Assembly (NCBI RefSeq): GCF_900110765.1
Contig: NZ_FOEO01000010.1
Span: 62,001-126,000, forward strand
Direction of reading: 5' to 3'
DNA from: Pseudomonas sp. NFACC02
GTDB lineage: Bacteria > Pseudomonadota > Gammaproteobacteria > Pseudomonadales > Pseudomonadaceae
DNA length: 64,000 bases
This document shows, in pieces, positions 9,505 through 18,826 of the stretch. Each line of letters begins with the position of its first letter. The stretch's first letter is position 1. A program made the translations under genes and the position numbers. The notes under the pieces were generated by a model. That model saw nothing but the letters and a program-made list of their open reading frames with translations, was not told the DNA's origin and searched no databases.

Positions 9505-9784
9505 GTTGGAAAGCCCCAAGGACAAGGATGGACGCGCACTATCGCCAGTTGCTGGCTGCATAAGCAACCCCGGCAGCATGCGAGTAAAGAATTTCAAGGA
9601 ATGACCGACAGATAGCGTATTCGTTAAGCAAATGAAACAGTCGCGACGGTTTTATGACGCTTCAAGGGTCTGGCCATCAATTAATTTCATGGCCTCTGGG
9701 CGGTTTGTGCCTTGCGCCTGTCACCGACCCGCCACAAGCTATGCTTCGTTATCTTGTCGTCCATCCAGGGAAGAAGGTTTAGCC

Positions 9785-10864
9785 ATGCGAATACTTGTCA
9801 CCGGTGGCGCCGGTTTTATCGGTTCTGCGCTGATCCGCCATTTGATCAACAACACCGACCACGACGTACTGAATTTCGACAAGTTGACCTACGCAGGCAA
9901 CCTCGAATCACTGCAGAGTATCGTCACCAATACCCGTTACGAATTCGTGCAGCAGGACATCGTCGATCAGGCCGCCGTCAGTAAGGTGCTCGCCCGCTTC
10001 AAGCCCGATGCGATCATGCACTTGGCAGCCGAGTCTCACGTAGACCGCTCTATCGATGGACCCGGCGAGTTCATCCAGACCAACATCGTCGGGACCTACA
10101 GCCTGCTGGAAGCGACTCGTGGCTACTGGCAAACCTTGCCGGAAGCCGAACGTACTGCGTTCCGCTTCCATCACATCTCCACCGACGAAGTGTACGGCGA
10201 CCTGCATGGCGTCGATGATCTGTTCACCGAAACCACGCCGTATGCCCCCAGCTCGCCGTATTCCGCCAGCAAGGCAGCATCCGACCACCTGGTCCGTGCG
10301 TGGCAACGTACCTATGGTTTGCCGGTCGTCGTGACCAACTGCTCCAACAACTATGGGCCGTTTCACTTCCCGGAAAAACTCATCCCGTTGGTCATCCTCA
10401 ATGCACTGGCCGGAAAACCGCTGCCTGTTTATGGCAACGGCCTGCAAGTGCGTGACTGGTTGTTCGTGGAAGACCACGCCCGCGCATTGCTCAAGGTCGT
10501 GACCGAGGGCAAGGTCGGCGAGACGTACAACATCGGTGGCCACAACGAGCAGAAAAACATCGACGTGGTGCGCGGCATCTGCGCGTTGCTCGAAGAGCTG
10601 GCGCCGGAGCAGCGCAAGGGCGTGTCCCACTACGCGGACCTCATCACTTACGTGACAGACCGTCCGGGCCACGACATGCGCTACGCCATCGACGCCAGCA
10701 AGATCGAGCGCGAGCTCGGCTGGAAGCCGGAAGAAACCTTTGAATCAGGACTGCGCAAAACCGTGCAGTGGTATCTCGACAATCTGGAGTGGTGCCGTCA
10801 CGTGAAGGACGGCAGCTACCAGGGCGAACGACTGGGCACCAACGTGAAGGATCTGATCGCATGA
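9785..10864 (+). CDS. rmlB: dTDP-glucose 4,6-dehydratase
   Basis: Second step of dTDP-L-rhamnose synthesis: converts dTDP-glucose to the 4-keto-6-deoxy sugar. A 359-residue extended SDR. The start is ATG 9785, preceded by GAAGAAGG; the frame is open to 9632 but that part is not conserved-looking. The N-terminal NAD site is [14 protein letters not shown]. The catalytic region has [11 protein letters not shown] and [15 protein letters not shown] (Tyr-x-x-x-Lys). First gene of rmlBACD; its stop overlaps the rmlA start by 4 nt. Rhamnose from this pathway is used in LPS core or O-antigen and in rhamnolipids. Confidence 0.97.
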   Translation: MRILVTGGAGFIGSALIRHLINNTDHDVLNFDKLTYAGNLESLQSIVTNTRYEFVQQDIVDQAAVSKVLARFKPDAIMHLAAESHVDRSIDGPGEFIQTNIVGTYSLLEATRGYWQTLPEAERTAFRFHHISTDEVYGDLHGVDDLFTETTPYAPSSPYSASKAASDHLVRAWQRTYGLPVVVTNCSNNYGPFHFPEKLIPLVILNALAGKPLPVYGNGLQVRDWLFVEDHARALLKVVTEGKVGETYNIGGHNEQKNIDVVRGICALLEELAPEQRKGVSHYADLITYVTDRPGHDMRYAIDASKIERELGWKPEETFESGLRKTVQWYLDNLEWCRHVKDGSYQGERLGTNVKDLIA

Positions 10865-11736
10865 CTAAAGGAATTGTACTGGCGGGCGGCTCAGGCACTC
10901 GCTTGCACCCCATTACGCTCGGCGTCTCCAAGCAACTGCTGCCGATCTACGACAAACCGATGATCTACTACCCGATCTCGGTGCTGATGCTGGCAGGCGT
11001 CAAAGACATCCTGATCATCTCCACTCCGCTGGACCTGCCCCAATACCGGGCTCTGCTCGGCGATGGCAGTCAGTTCGGCGTGCACTTCCATTACGCGGAG
11101 CAGCCCAAACCGGACGGCCTGGCGCAAGCATTCCTGATTGGCGAAAGCTTCATCGGTGATGACTCCGTGTGCCTGATCCTGGGCGACAACATCTTCCACG
11201 GTCAGCACTTCAGCGATCAGCTCAAGCGCGCAGCGAGCCATCCATCCGGTGCGACGGTATTCGGGTACTGGGTCAAGGATCCAGAACGGTTCGGCGTGGT
11301 TGATTTCGACGAGAACGGCCAGGCGCTGTCGATCGAGGAAAAACCCAAGTCACCGAAGTCCAGCTACGCGGTGACCGGCCTGTACTTCTACGACAATGAA
11401 GTCGTGCGGATCGCCAAGGACGTCAAGCCTTCGCCACGCGGCGAGCTTGAAATTACCGACGTCAACAACGCTTATCTCAAACGCGGCGATCTGCGCGTCG
11501 AACGTTTCGGACGGGGCTTTGCCTGGCTCGACACCGGGACGCACGACAGCCTGCTGGATGCCTCGCAATACGTGCAGACCATCGAACATCGCCAAGGCCT
11601 CAAAGTCGCGTGCCTCGAAGAGATCGCCTACCAGAATGGCTGGATCGACAAGACTCACTTGCTGACACGTGCTGACTATTTCGGCAAGACAGGCTACGGT
11701 CAGTACCTGTTCAAAATTGCAGGGGAAAGCCAGTGA
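10861..11736 (+). CDS. rmlA: Glucose-1-phosphate thymidylyltransferase
   Basis: First reaction of the pathway: dTTP plus glucose-1-phosphate gives dTDP-glucose and pyrophosphate; usually inhibited by the end product dTDP-rhamnose. 291 residues, the normal length. The N-terminal signature [35 protein letters not shown] and ILGDNIFHG are all present. The start ATG 10861 overlaps the rmlB stop (ATGA), so translation is probably coupled. Confidence 0.97.
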   Translation: MTKGIVLAGGSGTRLHPITLGVSKQLLPIYDKPMIYYPISVLMLAGVKDILIISTPLDLPQYRALLGDGSQFGVHFHYAEQPKPDGLAQAFLIGESFIGDDSVCLILGDNIFHGQHFSDQLKRAASHPSGATVFGYWVKDPERFGVVDFDENGQALSIEEKPKSPKSSYAVTGLYFYDNEVVRIAKDVKPSPRGELEITDVNNAYLKRGDLRVERFGRGFAWLDTGTHDSLLDASQYVQTIEHRQGLKVACLEEIAYQNGWIDKTHLLTRADYFGKTGYGQYLFKIAGESQ

Positions 11737-12278
11737 ATGTGATCGAGAGCGAGTTGCCTGAAGTCCTCATCCTCGAACCGAAGGTATTCGGTGATGAACG
11801 TGGCTTCTTCTACGAAAGCTTTAACGCCAGGACGTTTGCCGAAAAAACCGGGATCAGCGCTCAGTTCGTGCAGGACAACCACTCACGCTCGCAAAAGGGC
11901 GTGCTGCGGGGCCTGCATTATCAGATCGAAAACGCCCAGGGCAAACTCGTGCGCGTGACCGCAGGCAGCGTGCTCGACATCGCGGTCGATATCCGCCGCA
12001 GTTCACCGCATTTCGGCAAGTGGTTCGGCCTGGAGCTGTCCGCGCAAAACGCCAGGCAGCTGTGGATTCCGCCGGGTTTCGCTCACGGTTTCGTCGTACT
12101 GAGCGACTACGCCGAATTTCTCTACAAAACCACTGACTACTACACCCCCTCGGCCGAGCGCTGCATTCGCTGGGACGATCCAGAGCTGGCCATCAACTGG
12201 GGGTTGAGCGAGCCGCCAACGCTGTCCGCCAAGGATCAAGTCGGCAAGCTGCTCAAAGACGCGGATCTGTTTCCATGA
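11733..12278 (+). CDS. rmlC: dTDP-4-dehydrorhamnose 3,5-epimerase
   Basis: Epimerises C3 and C5 of the 4-keto sugar. 181 residues in a cupin fold. [33 protein letters not shown] (catalytic His in LRGLHYQ) and [10 protein letters not shown] are seen. The start is GTG 11733, overlapping the rmlA stop by 4 nt (GTGA); a second GTG two codons on (11739) is possible. It has a 4-nt overlap with rmlD. Confidence 0.96.
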   Translation: MNVIESELPEVLILEPKVFGDERGFFYESFNARTFAEKTGISAQFVQDNHSRSQKGVLRGLHYQIENAQGKLVRVTAGSVLDIAVDIRRSSPHFGKWFGLELSAQNARQLWIPPGFAHGFVVLSDYAEFLYKTTDYYTPSAERCIRWDDPELAINWGLSEPPTLSAKDQVGKLLKDADLFP

Positions 12279-13156
12279 GCCGACCGCTGCGCATTTTGAT
12301 CAGCGGCCAGCACGGCCAGGTGTCTCAAGCACTGCAGCAGAGCCTCAAAGGGCTTGGCGAACTCATCGTGCTGGGGCGCGACCAGATGGATCTCGGTCAC
12401 CCTGAGTCGATCCGGCCTGCCGTGGACGAGATCCGGCCGGACCTGATCATCAACGCCGCCGCGCACACGGCTGTCGATCAGGCTGAAAGCGAGCCTGAGC
12501 TGGCCTATGCCATCAACGCGACGTCTCCTGGTGTGTTCGCCGAGGAAGCGTCGCGGTTGGGCATTCCGTTGATTCATTACTCCACCGATTACGTCTTCGA
12601 TGGCAGCAAGGACGGATTGTGGACGGAGACGGACACGCCCAACCCTTTGGGCGTTTACGGCAGCAGCAAACTGGCCGGAGAACAAGCAATCACGGCGACG
12701 GGTGCGCAGGCACTGATCCTGCGCACCAGTTGGGTGTACTCGCTGACCGGTCGCAACTTCCTGCTGACCATGCAACGCCTGCTGCAAGAGCGCGAAAAGC
12801 TGACCATTGTTGCCGATCAGATTGGCGCGCCGACCTGGGCAGGCACCATTGCGCAGAGCACACGCGCACTGATCGAGCGCTGGCGAGAAGGCCAGCCAGG
12901 TCAATGGGGTGTTTATCACCTGACCGCCAGTGGCGAAACCTCCTGGTTCGGCTTTGCCCAAGCCATTGGTCAGGAACTGATCAAAGCAGGCAAACCCTGC
13001 GCGACCCTGGAGCCGATTCCTTCCAGCGCCTATCCGACCCCGGCCAGACGTCCGCTCAACTCCCGCCTTGACTGCAGTCGTCTGCAACGTGAGTGGGGTG
13101 TCAGCCAGCCAGACTGGCACGAAGCAATGCTGGAGTGCTTAGCTCAGCAGCGGTAG
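12275..13156 (+). CDS. rmlD: dTDP-4-dehydrorhamnose reductase
   Basis: Last step: NAD(P)H reduction to dTDP-L-rhamnose. 293 residues. ILISGQHGQVSQAL gives the nucleotide site; INAAAHTAVDQAE, HYSTDYVFDGSKDG and VYGSSKLAGEQA are RmlD family motifs, with Tyr-x-x-x-Lys in YGSSK. The start ATG overlaps the rmlC stop by 4 nt. Last gene of the operon; no hairpin terminator is obvious, and a REP pair follows about 65 bp later. Confidence 0.96.
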   Translation: MSRPLRILISGQHGQVSQALQQSLKGLGELIVLGRDQMDLGHPESIRPAVDEIRPDLIINAAAHTAVDQAESEPELAYAINATSPGVFAEEASRLGIPLIHYSTDYVFDGSKDGLWTETDTPNPLGVYGSSKLAGEQAITATGAQALILRTSWVYSLTGRNFLLTMQRLLQEREKLTIVADQIGAPTWAGTIAQSTRALIERWREGQPGQWGVYHLTASGETSWFGFAQAIGQELIKAGKPCATLEPIPSSAYPTPARRPLNSRLDCSRLQREWGVSQPDWHEAMLECLAQQR

Positions 13157-13222
13157 GCATAATGGGCTGACTCGATGCTGAGCGGCCCCGGTCTGAATCA
13201 CTGCATCGTCTGAATTGACGCC

Positions 13223-13291
13223 TTCGCGAGCAAGCTCACTCCTACAGGGCGTTACTACATCCGCCTCTGTGGGAGTTAGCTTGCTCGCGAA
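13223..13291. repeat. REP inverted pair between rmlD and dctB
   Basis: TTCGCGAGCAAGCTCACTCC at 13223 and its near-complement ending at 13291 (GGGAGTTAGCTTGCTCGCGAA) form a REP doublet. It lies in the dctB leader region; the longer dctB reading frame crosses it, which is one reason for the later dctB start. Confidence 0.8.
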
Positions 13292-13361
13292 GAGGCCGGC
13301 GCAGACGACCATGTTCCGCAGACCTCACGCAGGCATCGCAACGGACCCACCGGGCGATTTC

Positions 13362-15173
13362 ATGACCAGTTCCTCTCTTCCTCGTCGCCCTCGTTGGCGC
13401 AGCCTCGCATTGCTGGCATTGATTCTGGCGCCACTGCTGTGGCCGCTCGAACGCCTGGCGGAGCACTACTACCGCAATGAACTGCTGAGCCAGAACCGTC
13501 AGACGCTGGACCTGTACGTCGCCAACTTGCTGGGGACCTTGCACCGCTACGAAACCCTGCCGCAGATCCTTGGCGATCTGCCCGGTCTGCGCGCGACCCT
13601 GGCCAACCCTCAGGACGCCGCAGCCCAGAGCAACGCTAACCAGTTGCTGATGAACATCGCGCGGCAGACCGGTGCCGAAGTCATTTACCTGATGGCGCCC
13701 AACGGCGACACGCTCGCCGCGTCGAACTGGGACAAGCGCGACAGCTTCGTCGGGCGCAATTTTGCGTTTCGACCTTATTTCAGCAACGCGATGGCGGGCA
13801 ACCTCGGGCGCTTCTTCGGCCTGGGCACAACGTCAGCCAAACGGGGTTATTTCTTCGCCGCCGCCGTGCGCGAGGGCAGTACTGTCATTGGTGTGTTGGT
13901 GGTCAAGGTCGACCTGGACCTGACCGAAACCCTGTGGGGCAAGACGCCTGAACAACTGTTGGTCACCGACCACAATGGCGTGGTGATCCTGACCTCCAAT
14001 CCGAACTGGCGTTTCCGTGCGACGCGCCCGCTCAGCGAGGAAGAGAAGCAGGCCATCGTCGCCATCCAGCCCTACCCGACCCGTGATCCGCGCCCCTTGC
14101 AGCTGGATGACAATGGCTGGCTGACCCAGACGCAACACATCGACGAAACCGGCTGGAGCGTCAGCATCCTGGCCCCTCAGGTGCTGGTTTCGCGTCCGGT
14201 GCGCACTGTCGTCGCCGTCGGCGGCGCCACCTTGCTGGTGGTGATGCTGTTGCTGGGTATCCTGATGCAGCGGCGGCGTCATTACCTGGACCGCATTAAT
14301 TTCGAGGGCAAGGCGCGGCGGGAACTGGAAGTGCGGGTGGTCGAACGTACGGCTGATCTGGAGGGGCTGAACCGACGGCTGCGCCAGGAAGTGCTGGAGC
14401 GTGAACATGCGCAGCAGGAACTGTTCCGCGCACAGGACGAACTGGTTCAGGCCGGGAAATTGTCAGCGCTGGGCACCATGTCGGCCAGCATCAGCCATGA
14501 GCTCAATCAGCCGCTCGCGGCCATCCGCAGTTACGCCGAAAACGCCGAAGTCTTGCTCGATCATCAGCGCATCGATGACGCACGGGGCAATCTCAAGCTG
14601 ATCAGCGAACTGACCGGACGCATGGCGTCGATCATCGCGCACCTGCGTGCCTTCGCCCGTCGTGATCGCCATGCGCCGGAGAGCGTGGCGCTGCAACCGG
14701 CCCTGGACGATGCGCTGGCCCTGCTCGCCAAGCGTCGCAGGGCGATGGAGGTCGAGCTGATTCGCGACCTTCCGGACGCCACGCTGTGGGTTCAGGCGGG
14801 CGAAACACGGTTGCGCCAGGTACTGGGCAACCTGCTGGCGAACGCACTGGATGCACTGACCGAAAAAGGCCCGCCGCGCAAATTGTGGATCAGTGCCGAA
14901 CACAACGCCGAGGGCGTCAATCTGTACATTCGCGACAACGGACCGGGCTTCTCACGTGAGGCGCTGGAGCATGCACGCGAACCGTTTTTCACCACCAAGA
15001 CCCGCACGCAAGGGTTGGGCCTTGGCCTGGCGATCTGCGATACCCTGATGCGCGCCCTGGGCGGCGAACTGCTGTTCGCCAATCACCCCGAAGGCGGCGC
15101 CCTGTTGACGCTGCGAATGCGCACAGGCGCCTCAGGGGTCAATCTTCAACCGCCAGAGGACCTATCTGCATGA
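13362..15173 (+). CDS. dctB: C4-dicarboxylate sensor histidine kinase DctB
   Basis: Inner-membrane sensor for succinate, fumarate and malate that phosphorylates DctD. 603 residues from ATG 13362; the frame is open to 13215, but that part is translated REP sequence. TM1 is about residues 12-30 (SLALLALILAPLLWPLE), followed by a ~250-residue periplasmic Cache-type sensor (NWDKRDSFVGRNFAFRPYF) and TM2 (VGGATLLVVMLLLGILM). A cytoplasmic coiled linker leads to HisKA with His379 (ASISHELNQPLAAIRSY) and an HATPase domain (NLLANALDAL, RDNGPGF, GLGLGLAICDTL). It overlaps dctD by 4 nt. The transporter dctA is not in the window. The SD is weak. Confidence 0.93.
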   Translation: MTSSSLPRRPRWRSLALLALILAPLLWPLERLAEHYYRNELLSQNRQTLDLYVANLLGTLHRYETLPQILGDLPGLRATLANPQDAAAQSNANQLLMNIARQTGAEVIYLMAPNGDTLAASNWDKRDSFVGRNFAFRPYFSNAMAGNLGRFFGLGTTSAKRGYFFAAAVREGSTVIGVLVVKVDLDLTETLWGKTPEQLLVTDHNGVVILTSNPNWRFRATRPLSEEEKQAIVAIQPYPTRDPRPLQLDDNGWLTQTQHIDETGWSVSILAPQVLVSRPVRTVVAVGGATLLVVMLLLGILMQRRRHYLDRINFEGKARRELEVRVVERTADLEGLNRRLRQEVLEREHAQQELFRAQDELVQAGKLSALGTMSASISHELNQPLAAIRSYAENAEVLLDHQRIDDARGNLKLISELTGRMASIIAHLRAFARRDRHAPESVALQPALDDALALLAKRRRAMEVELIRDLPDATLWVQAGETRLRQVLGNLLANALDALTEKGPPRKLWISAEHNAEGVNLYIRDNGPGFSREALEHAREPFFTTKTRTQGLGLGLAICDTLMRALGGELLFANHPEGGALLTLRMRTGASGVNLQPPEDLSA

Positions 15174-16549
15174 CCACGGACACCGCCATCGACAGCCGGA
15201 TTCAGGTTGTGCTGATCGACGACGACCCGCATCTGCGTCAGGCGCTGAGCCAGACACTGGATCTGGCCGGACTGAAAATCCTTCCATTGAGCGACGCCAC
15301 CGGTCTGCAGGCACGCATCGAGCGCGACTGGCCGGGTGTGATCGTCAGCGATATCCGCATGCCCGGCATCGACGGGCTCGAACTGCTGAACCAGTTGCAC
15401 GCTCAAGACCCTGAATTGCCGGTGCTGTTGATCACCGGTCACGGCGATGTGCCGCTGGCGGTACAGGCCATGCGCGCGGGCGCTTACGATTTCCTTGAAA
15501 AACCGTTCGCCAGCGATGCGTTGCTTGATAGCGTGCGACGTGCCCTGGCGCTGCGCCAACTGGTGCTGGACAACCGAAGCCTGCGCCTTGAACTCAGTGA
15601 TCGTCAGCAATTGAGCACGCGTCTGGTCGGGTTATCGGCCCCGATCCAGCGCTTGCGCGATCAGATTGGCGCACTGGCGGCGACCAAAGCCGACGTGTTG
15701 ATTCTGGGCGAAACCGGCGCAGGCAAGGAAGTCGTTGCCCGCGCACTGCATGATCTGTCCAATCGCCGGGCCGGGCCGTTCGTGGCCATCAATGCCGGCG
15801 CGCTGGCGGAATCGGTCGTGGAGAGCGAGCTGTTCGGGCACGAACCCGGCGCGTTCACGGGCGCGCAAAAGCGGCGCATCGGCAAGTTCGAGTTCGCCAA
15901 CGGCGGCACGCTGTTTCTCGATGAGATCGAGAGCATGAGCATGGACGTGCAGGTCAAACTGCTGCGCCTGTTGCAGGAGCGTGTCGTGGAGCGTCTGGGC
16001 GGAAACCAGCAGATTCCGCTGGATATCCGGGTCATCGCGGCGACCAAGGAAGATCTGCGTCACGCGGCCGATCAGGGCCGGTTTCGCGCCGACTTGTATT
16101 ACCGGTTGAACGTGGCGCCATTGCGCATTCCTCCGCTACGCGAGCGTGGCGAGGATGCGCTGGTGCTGTTCCAGCACTTCGCCGACGCCGCGAGCCTGCG
16201 CCATGGGCTGCCTCGCCATGAACTGCAGCCCGGCCATCGGGCGATGCTGCTGCGCCACACGTGGCCAGGCAACGTGCGTGAACTTCAGAACGCCGCCGAA
16301 CGTTTCGCGCTGGGCCTCGAACTGGAACTGGAAGGCGCCGCCCACGCGAACATGCCGTCGTCGAGCGGCGGCCTCAGCGAACAGGTCGAAGCCTTCGAGC
16401 GCGCGCTGATCGCCGCTGAACTCACACGTCCTCACAGTTCGGTCCGCAGCCTCGCTGAAGCGCTCGGTGTGCCCCGCAAAACCCTGCACGACAAACTCCG
16501 CAAACATGGCCTGAATTTCAGCGGGGGTGGTTCCGATGACAACGAATGA
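15170..16549 (+). CDS. dctD: C4-dicarboxylate response regulator DctD (sigma54 activator)
   Basis: A 459-residue NtrC-type activator. Residues 12-125 are a receiver with phosphoacceptor Asp61 (SDIRMPGIDGLE). Residues ~145-385 are the AAA+ sigma54-interaction domain with Walker A GETGAGKE, the sigma54-contacting GAFTGAQ loop and FLDEIESMS. The C-terminal ~50 residues hold a Fis-type helix-turn-helix (SVRSLAEALGVPRKTLHDKL). Known target in pseudomonads: dctA and related C4-dicarboxylate transporters with RpoN. Start ATG 15170 with AGAGGA upstream; it overlaps dctB. Confidence 0.95.
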   Translation: MTTDTAIDSRIQVVLIDDDPHLRQALSQTLDLAGLKILPLSDATGLQARIERDWPGVIVSDIRMPGIDGLELLNQLHAQDPELPVLLITGHGDVPLAVQAMRAGAYDFLEKPFASDALLDSVRRALALRQLVLDNRSLRLELSDRQQLSTRLVGLSAPIQRLRDQIGALAATKADVLILGETGAGKEVVARALHDLSNRRAGPFVAINAGALAESVVESELFGHEPGAFTGAQKRRIGKFEFANGGTLFLDEIESMSMDVQVKLLRLLQERVVERLGGNQQIPLDIRVIAATKEDLRHAADQGRFRADLYYRLNVAPLRIPPLRERGEDALVLFQHFADAASLRHGLPRHELQPGHRAMLLRHTWPGNVRELQNAAERFALGLELELEGAAHANMPSSSGGLSEQVEAFERALIAAELTRPHSSVRSLAEALGVPRKTLHDKLRKHGLNFSGGGSDDNE

Positions 16550-17000
16550 CTCAACCTCGCAAATGCTGGAAGACGTCCTGCATCAGGACATTCCCCTGAC
16601 CCGCGACATGGGCATCAAGGTCGTCAGCTGGCACGACCGCTCGCTGCGCCTGCACCTGCCGCTTGAGCCCAACATCAACCACAAGAGCACGCTGTTTGGT
16701 GGCAGCCTGTATTGCGGCGCCGTGCTGGCAGGTTGGGGCTGGTTGTATCTGCGCTTGAAGGAAGCCGGGATCGACGACGGCCACATCGTCATTCATGAAG
16801 GTCAGATCAGCTATCCCCTGCCCGTCAAACGCGACGGCGTGGCGATCTGCGATGCGCCGGATGAGGCGACCTGGGACAAGTTCCTGAGGATGTACCAACG
16901 CCGCGGTCGTGCGCGGCTGGCGTTGAATACCCGGATCGTCGCCGAAGGCTCGGAAGATTCAGCAGTGGAGTTCGTGGGGCAATACGTGCTGCACCACTAA
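16536..17000 (+). CDS. YiiD-C-terminal-type thioesterase (hotdog fold)
   Basis: A 154-residue cytoplasmic protein with the hotdog pattern INHKSTLFGGSLYCGAVLAGWGW and VIHEGQISYPLPV, as in the putative thioesterase domain of E. coli YiiD. Substrate unknown, probably an acyl-CoA or acyl-ACP. ATG 16536 is chosen because GGGGGTGG precedes it; GTG 16527 is in frame but inside that SD. The first 14 nt overlap the end of dctD in another frame, so it is probably co-transcribed with dctBD. Confidence 0.8.
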   Translation: MTTNDSTSQMLEDVLHQDIPLTRDMGIKVVSWHDRSLRLHLPLEPNINHKSTLFGGSLYCGAVLAGWGWLYLRLKEAGIDDGHIVIHEGQISYPLPVKRDGVAICDAPDEATWDKFLRMYQRRGRARLALNTRIVAEGSEDSAVEFVGQYVLHH

Positions 17001-17324
17001 AACCAGACGTAGGTCACCGCCCCTGTAGGAGCGCGCTTGCCCGCGATCGGCTGCGAAGCAGTCGCCAATCCGGCAATTGCGGTATTTCTGGATGATCGCG
17101 ACTGCCTCTTTTGCTGCCGCTTCGCGCCAGATCGCGGGACAAGCCACGCTCCCACGCCCTCCGGGCAGAAGCAGAGTCGCGATGGCCCCAGGATTGCGAT
17201 CCAACGGTACACCGCCCGCTTCAATTTTCGCCGAGACGGTAGGAGCGTGGCTTGTCCCGCGATCTGGCGCGAAGCGGCAGTAAACCCTACCAACGCGATC
17301 AGCCTGATGCACCGCCATTGCCGC
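17001..17324. repeat. REP cluster with a perfect 39-bp inverted repeat
   Basis: This 324-bp gap between convergent genes has no gene. A single REP (TGTAGGAGCGCGCTTGCCCG...) lies at 17024-17046. It is followed by two arms that are exact reverse complements over 39 bp: 17114-17152 (CTGCCGCTTCGCGCCAGATC...) and 17242-17280, 89 bp apart. This is a REPIN-like doublet with unusually long arms. It could stabilise 3' ends of both mRNAs. Confidence 0.85.
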
Positions 17325-18167
17325 TTACGCCTTGGCTAGATCAATCAACGCATCACGCCAAGTGGCCTCGGCCGGCAGCGCCAGAAAGAACCCATTAAGC
17401 AGCGATTCCCGCGCCGGATAGTCAAACGTTTCGCCGGCCAGATTCAGCACCACGCCACCCGCGCCTTCCAGCACGCCTTGCGCGGCGGCCGTGTCCCACT
17501 GCGAAGTCGGCGCCAGACGGGGATAGCAATCGGCAGCCCCCTCGGCCAACAGGCAAAACTTCAACGAACTGCCGATGTTGGTCAGTTGCAATTCACCCAC
17601 CACTGCGGACAATCCGGCGAGCAGTTTTTCCTGCTCCGGGCTTGAATGACGACGACTGGCCACCACCGTGAACGACTTGTCAGTTGCCGGTGCGCTGCGA
17701 ACGCTGATCGGCATGATGTGAGCAGCATCGTCACTGCGCCACGCACCCAGACCCGCCCCACCGAAGTAACAGCGATTATTGGTCGGCATCGACACCACGC
17801 CGAACACCACACGACCGTTTTCGATCAGCGCGACGTTGACGGTGAACTCTTCGCTGCCGGAAATGAACTCCTTGGTGCCGTCCAGAGGGTCGACCAGCCA
17901 CCAGCGCCGCCATTGACTGCGTTCGCTCAGCGGAATGTTGGCGTCCTCTTCAGACAGGATGTGAATACTTGGGTCCAGCGCCTTCAAACCTGCAACCAGC
18001 AGCTCGTGAGCCGCAATGTCAGCCGCCGTGACAGGCGAGTCGTCTGACTTTGCTGTGACCTCAACGCCCGAGCGCCAGAACGGCAGGATGGCTTCCCCGG
18101 CGCGGCGACACAGGTCGATCACCGGTGCGAGCAATGGGTGCGGGAGGTCTGTAAATACGTCGGTCAT
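17325..18167 (-). CDS. cysQ: 3'(2'),5'-bisphosphate nucleotidase CysQ
   Basis: Removes the 3'-phosphate of PAP (and PAPS) formed in sulfate assimilation; Mg-dependent and lithium-sensitive in the family. 280 residues of the inositol monophosphatase superfamily, with ILSEEDANIP, WLVDPLDGTKEFI (metal-binding Asp-Pro-Leu-Asp-Gly-Thr) and the late WDTAAAQGVLEGAGG. The start ATG overlaps the nudE stop by 4 nt, forming a nudE-cysQ operon. The REPIN-like repeat lies immediately downstream. Confidence 0.94.
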   Translation of the reverse strand: MTDVFTDLPHPLLAPVIDLCRRAGEAILPFWRSGVEVTAKSDDSPVTAADIAAHELLVAGLKALDPSIHILSEEDANIPLSERSQWRRWWLVDPLDGTKEFISGSEEFTVNVALIENGRVVFGVVSMPTNNRCYFGGAGLGAWRSDDAAHIMPISVRSAPATDKSFTVVASRRHSSPEQEKLLAGLSAVVGELQLTNIGSSLKFCLLAEGAADCYPRLAPTSQWDTAAAQGVLEGAGGVVLNLAGETFDYPARESLLNGFFLALPAEATWRDALIDLAKA

Positions 18168-18730
18168 GGCTGGAATGCTCCGCGCTGAGTCAACAGGTCA
18201 CGTGCCAGATACAGCGCGGCCAGGGCCCGGCCTTCCGAAAATTGAGGGTGTTGAACGAGGCTGGAAAGCTCGCGCAAGTTGATCTTGTCCACTCGCATCG
18301 GCTCAGGCTCATCGCCCGGCAAACGCTCTTCATACAGGTCGGTCGCCAGCACCACCTGGATCTTCTGGCTCATGTAGCCGGGCGACAGCGACAGCTCCGT
18401 CAGGTGTTCAAGCTGGCGTGCCCCATAACCGGCCTCCTCCTTGAGTTCACGGTTGGCAGCTGCCAGCACATCTTCGCCGGGCTCGACGAGGCCTTTGGGC
18501 AGGGACAACTCATACTCGTCCGTGCCGCCGCAATACTCTTCCACCAACACCGCGTGTTCGGCATCGAGCATCGCGACGATCATCACCGCGCCATAGCCAT
18601 TGCCGCGTCCGACCAGACGCTCATACACACGCTCCACGCCGTTGGAAAAGCGCAACTGCACTTCTTCAACGCGGAACAGACGGCTGCTTGCGACGATTTC
18701 GCGGGCAAGTACGGTGGGTTTCTGGCGCAT
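18164..18730 (-). CDS. nudE: ADP-compounds (Nudix) hydrolase NudE
   Basis: A 188-residue Nudix hydrolase. The box GLVEPGEDVLAAANRELKEE followed by AGYG fits Gx5Ex7REUxEExGU. Known NudE enzymes cleave ADP-ribose, Ap3A and NADH-type ADP compounds. The MRQKPTVLAREIVASSRLFR start matches family length. GAGCTC with an AAGGAG-like run lies upstream of ATG 18730. It pairs with cysQ (4-nt overlap) and is divergent from yrfG, an arrangement conserved in Pseudomonas. Confidence 0.93.
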   Translation of the reverse strand: MRQKPTVLAREIVASSRLFRVEEVQLRFSNGVERVYERLVGRGNGYGAVMIVAMLDAEHAVLVEEYCGGTDEYELSLPKGLVEPGEDVLAAANRELKEEAGYGARQLEHLTELSLSPGYMSQKIQVVLATDLYEERLPGDEPEPMRVDKINLRELSSLVQHPQFSEGRALAALYLARDLLTQRGAFQP

Positions 18731-18826
18731 GACGAGCTCCTTGGCGTAGACGGGGTACTATACCGTGGCTTTTCCGAATGTCTTTGTCGGAAAGCCCAGT
18801 GACTTCTTCATCGCCGAGAGACCCGT

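Noticed and set aside
13215-13361. N-terminal extension of DctB by 49 codons
   Set aside because: The extension translates REP sequence and lacks an SD; the ATG at 13362 gives a normal DctB N-terminus.
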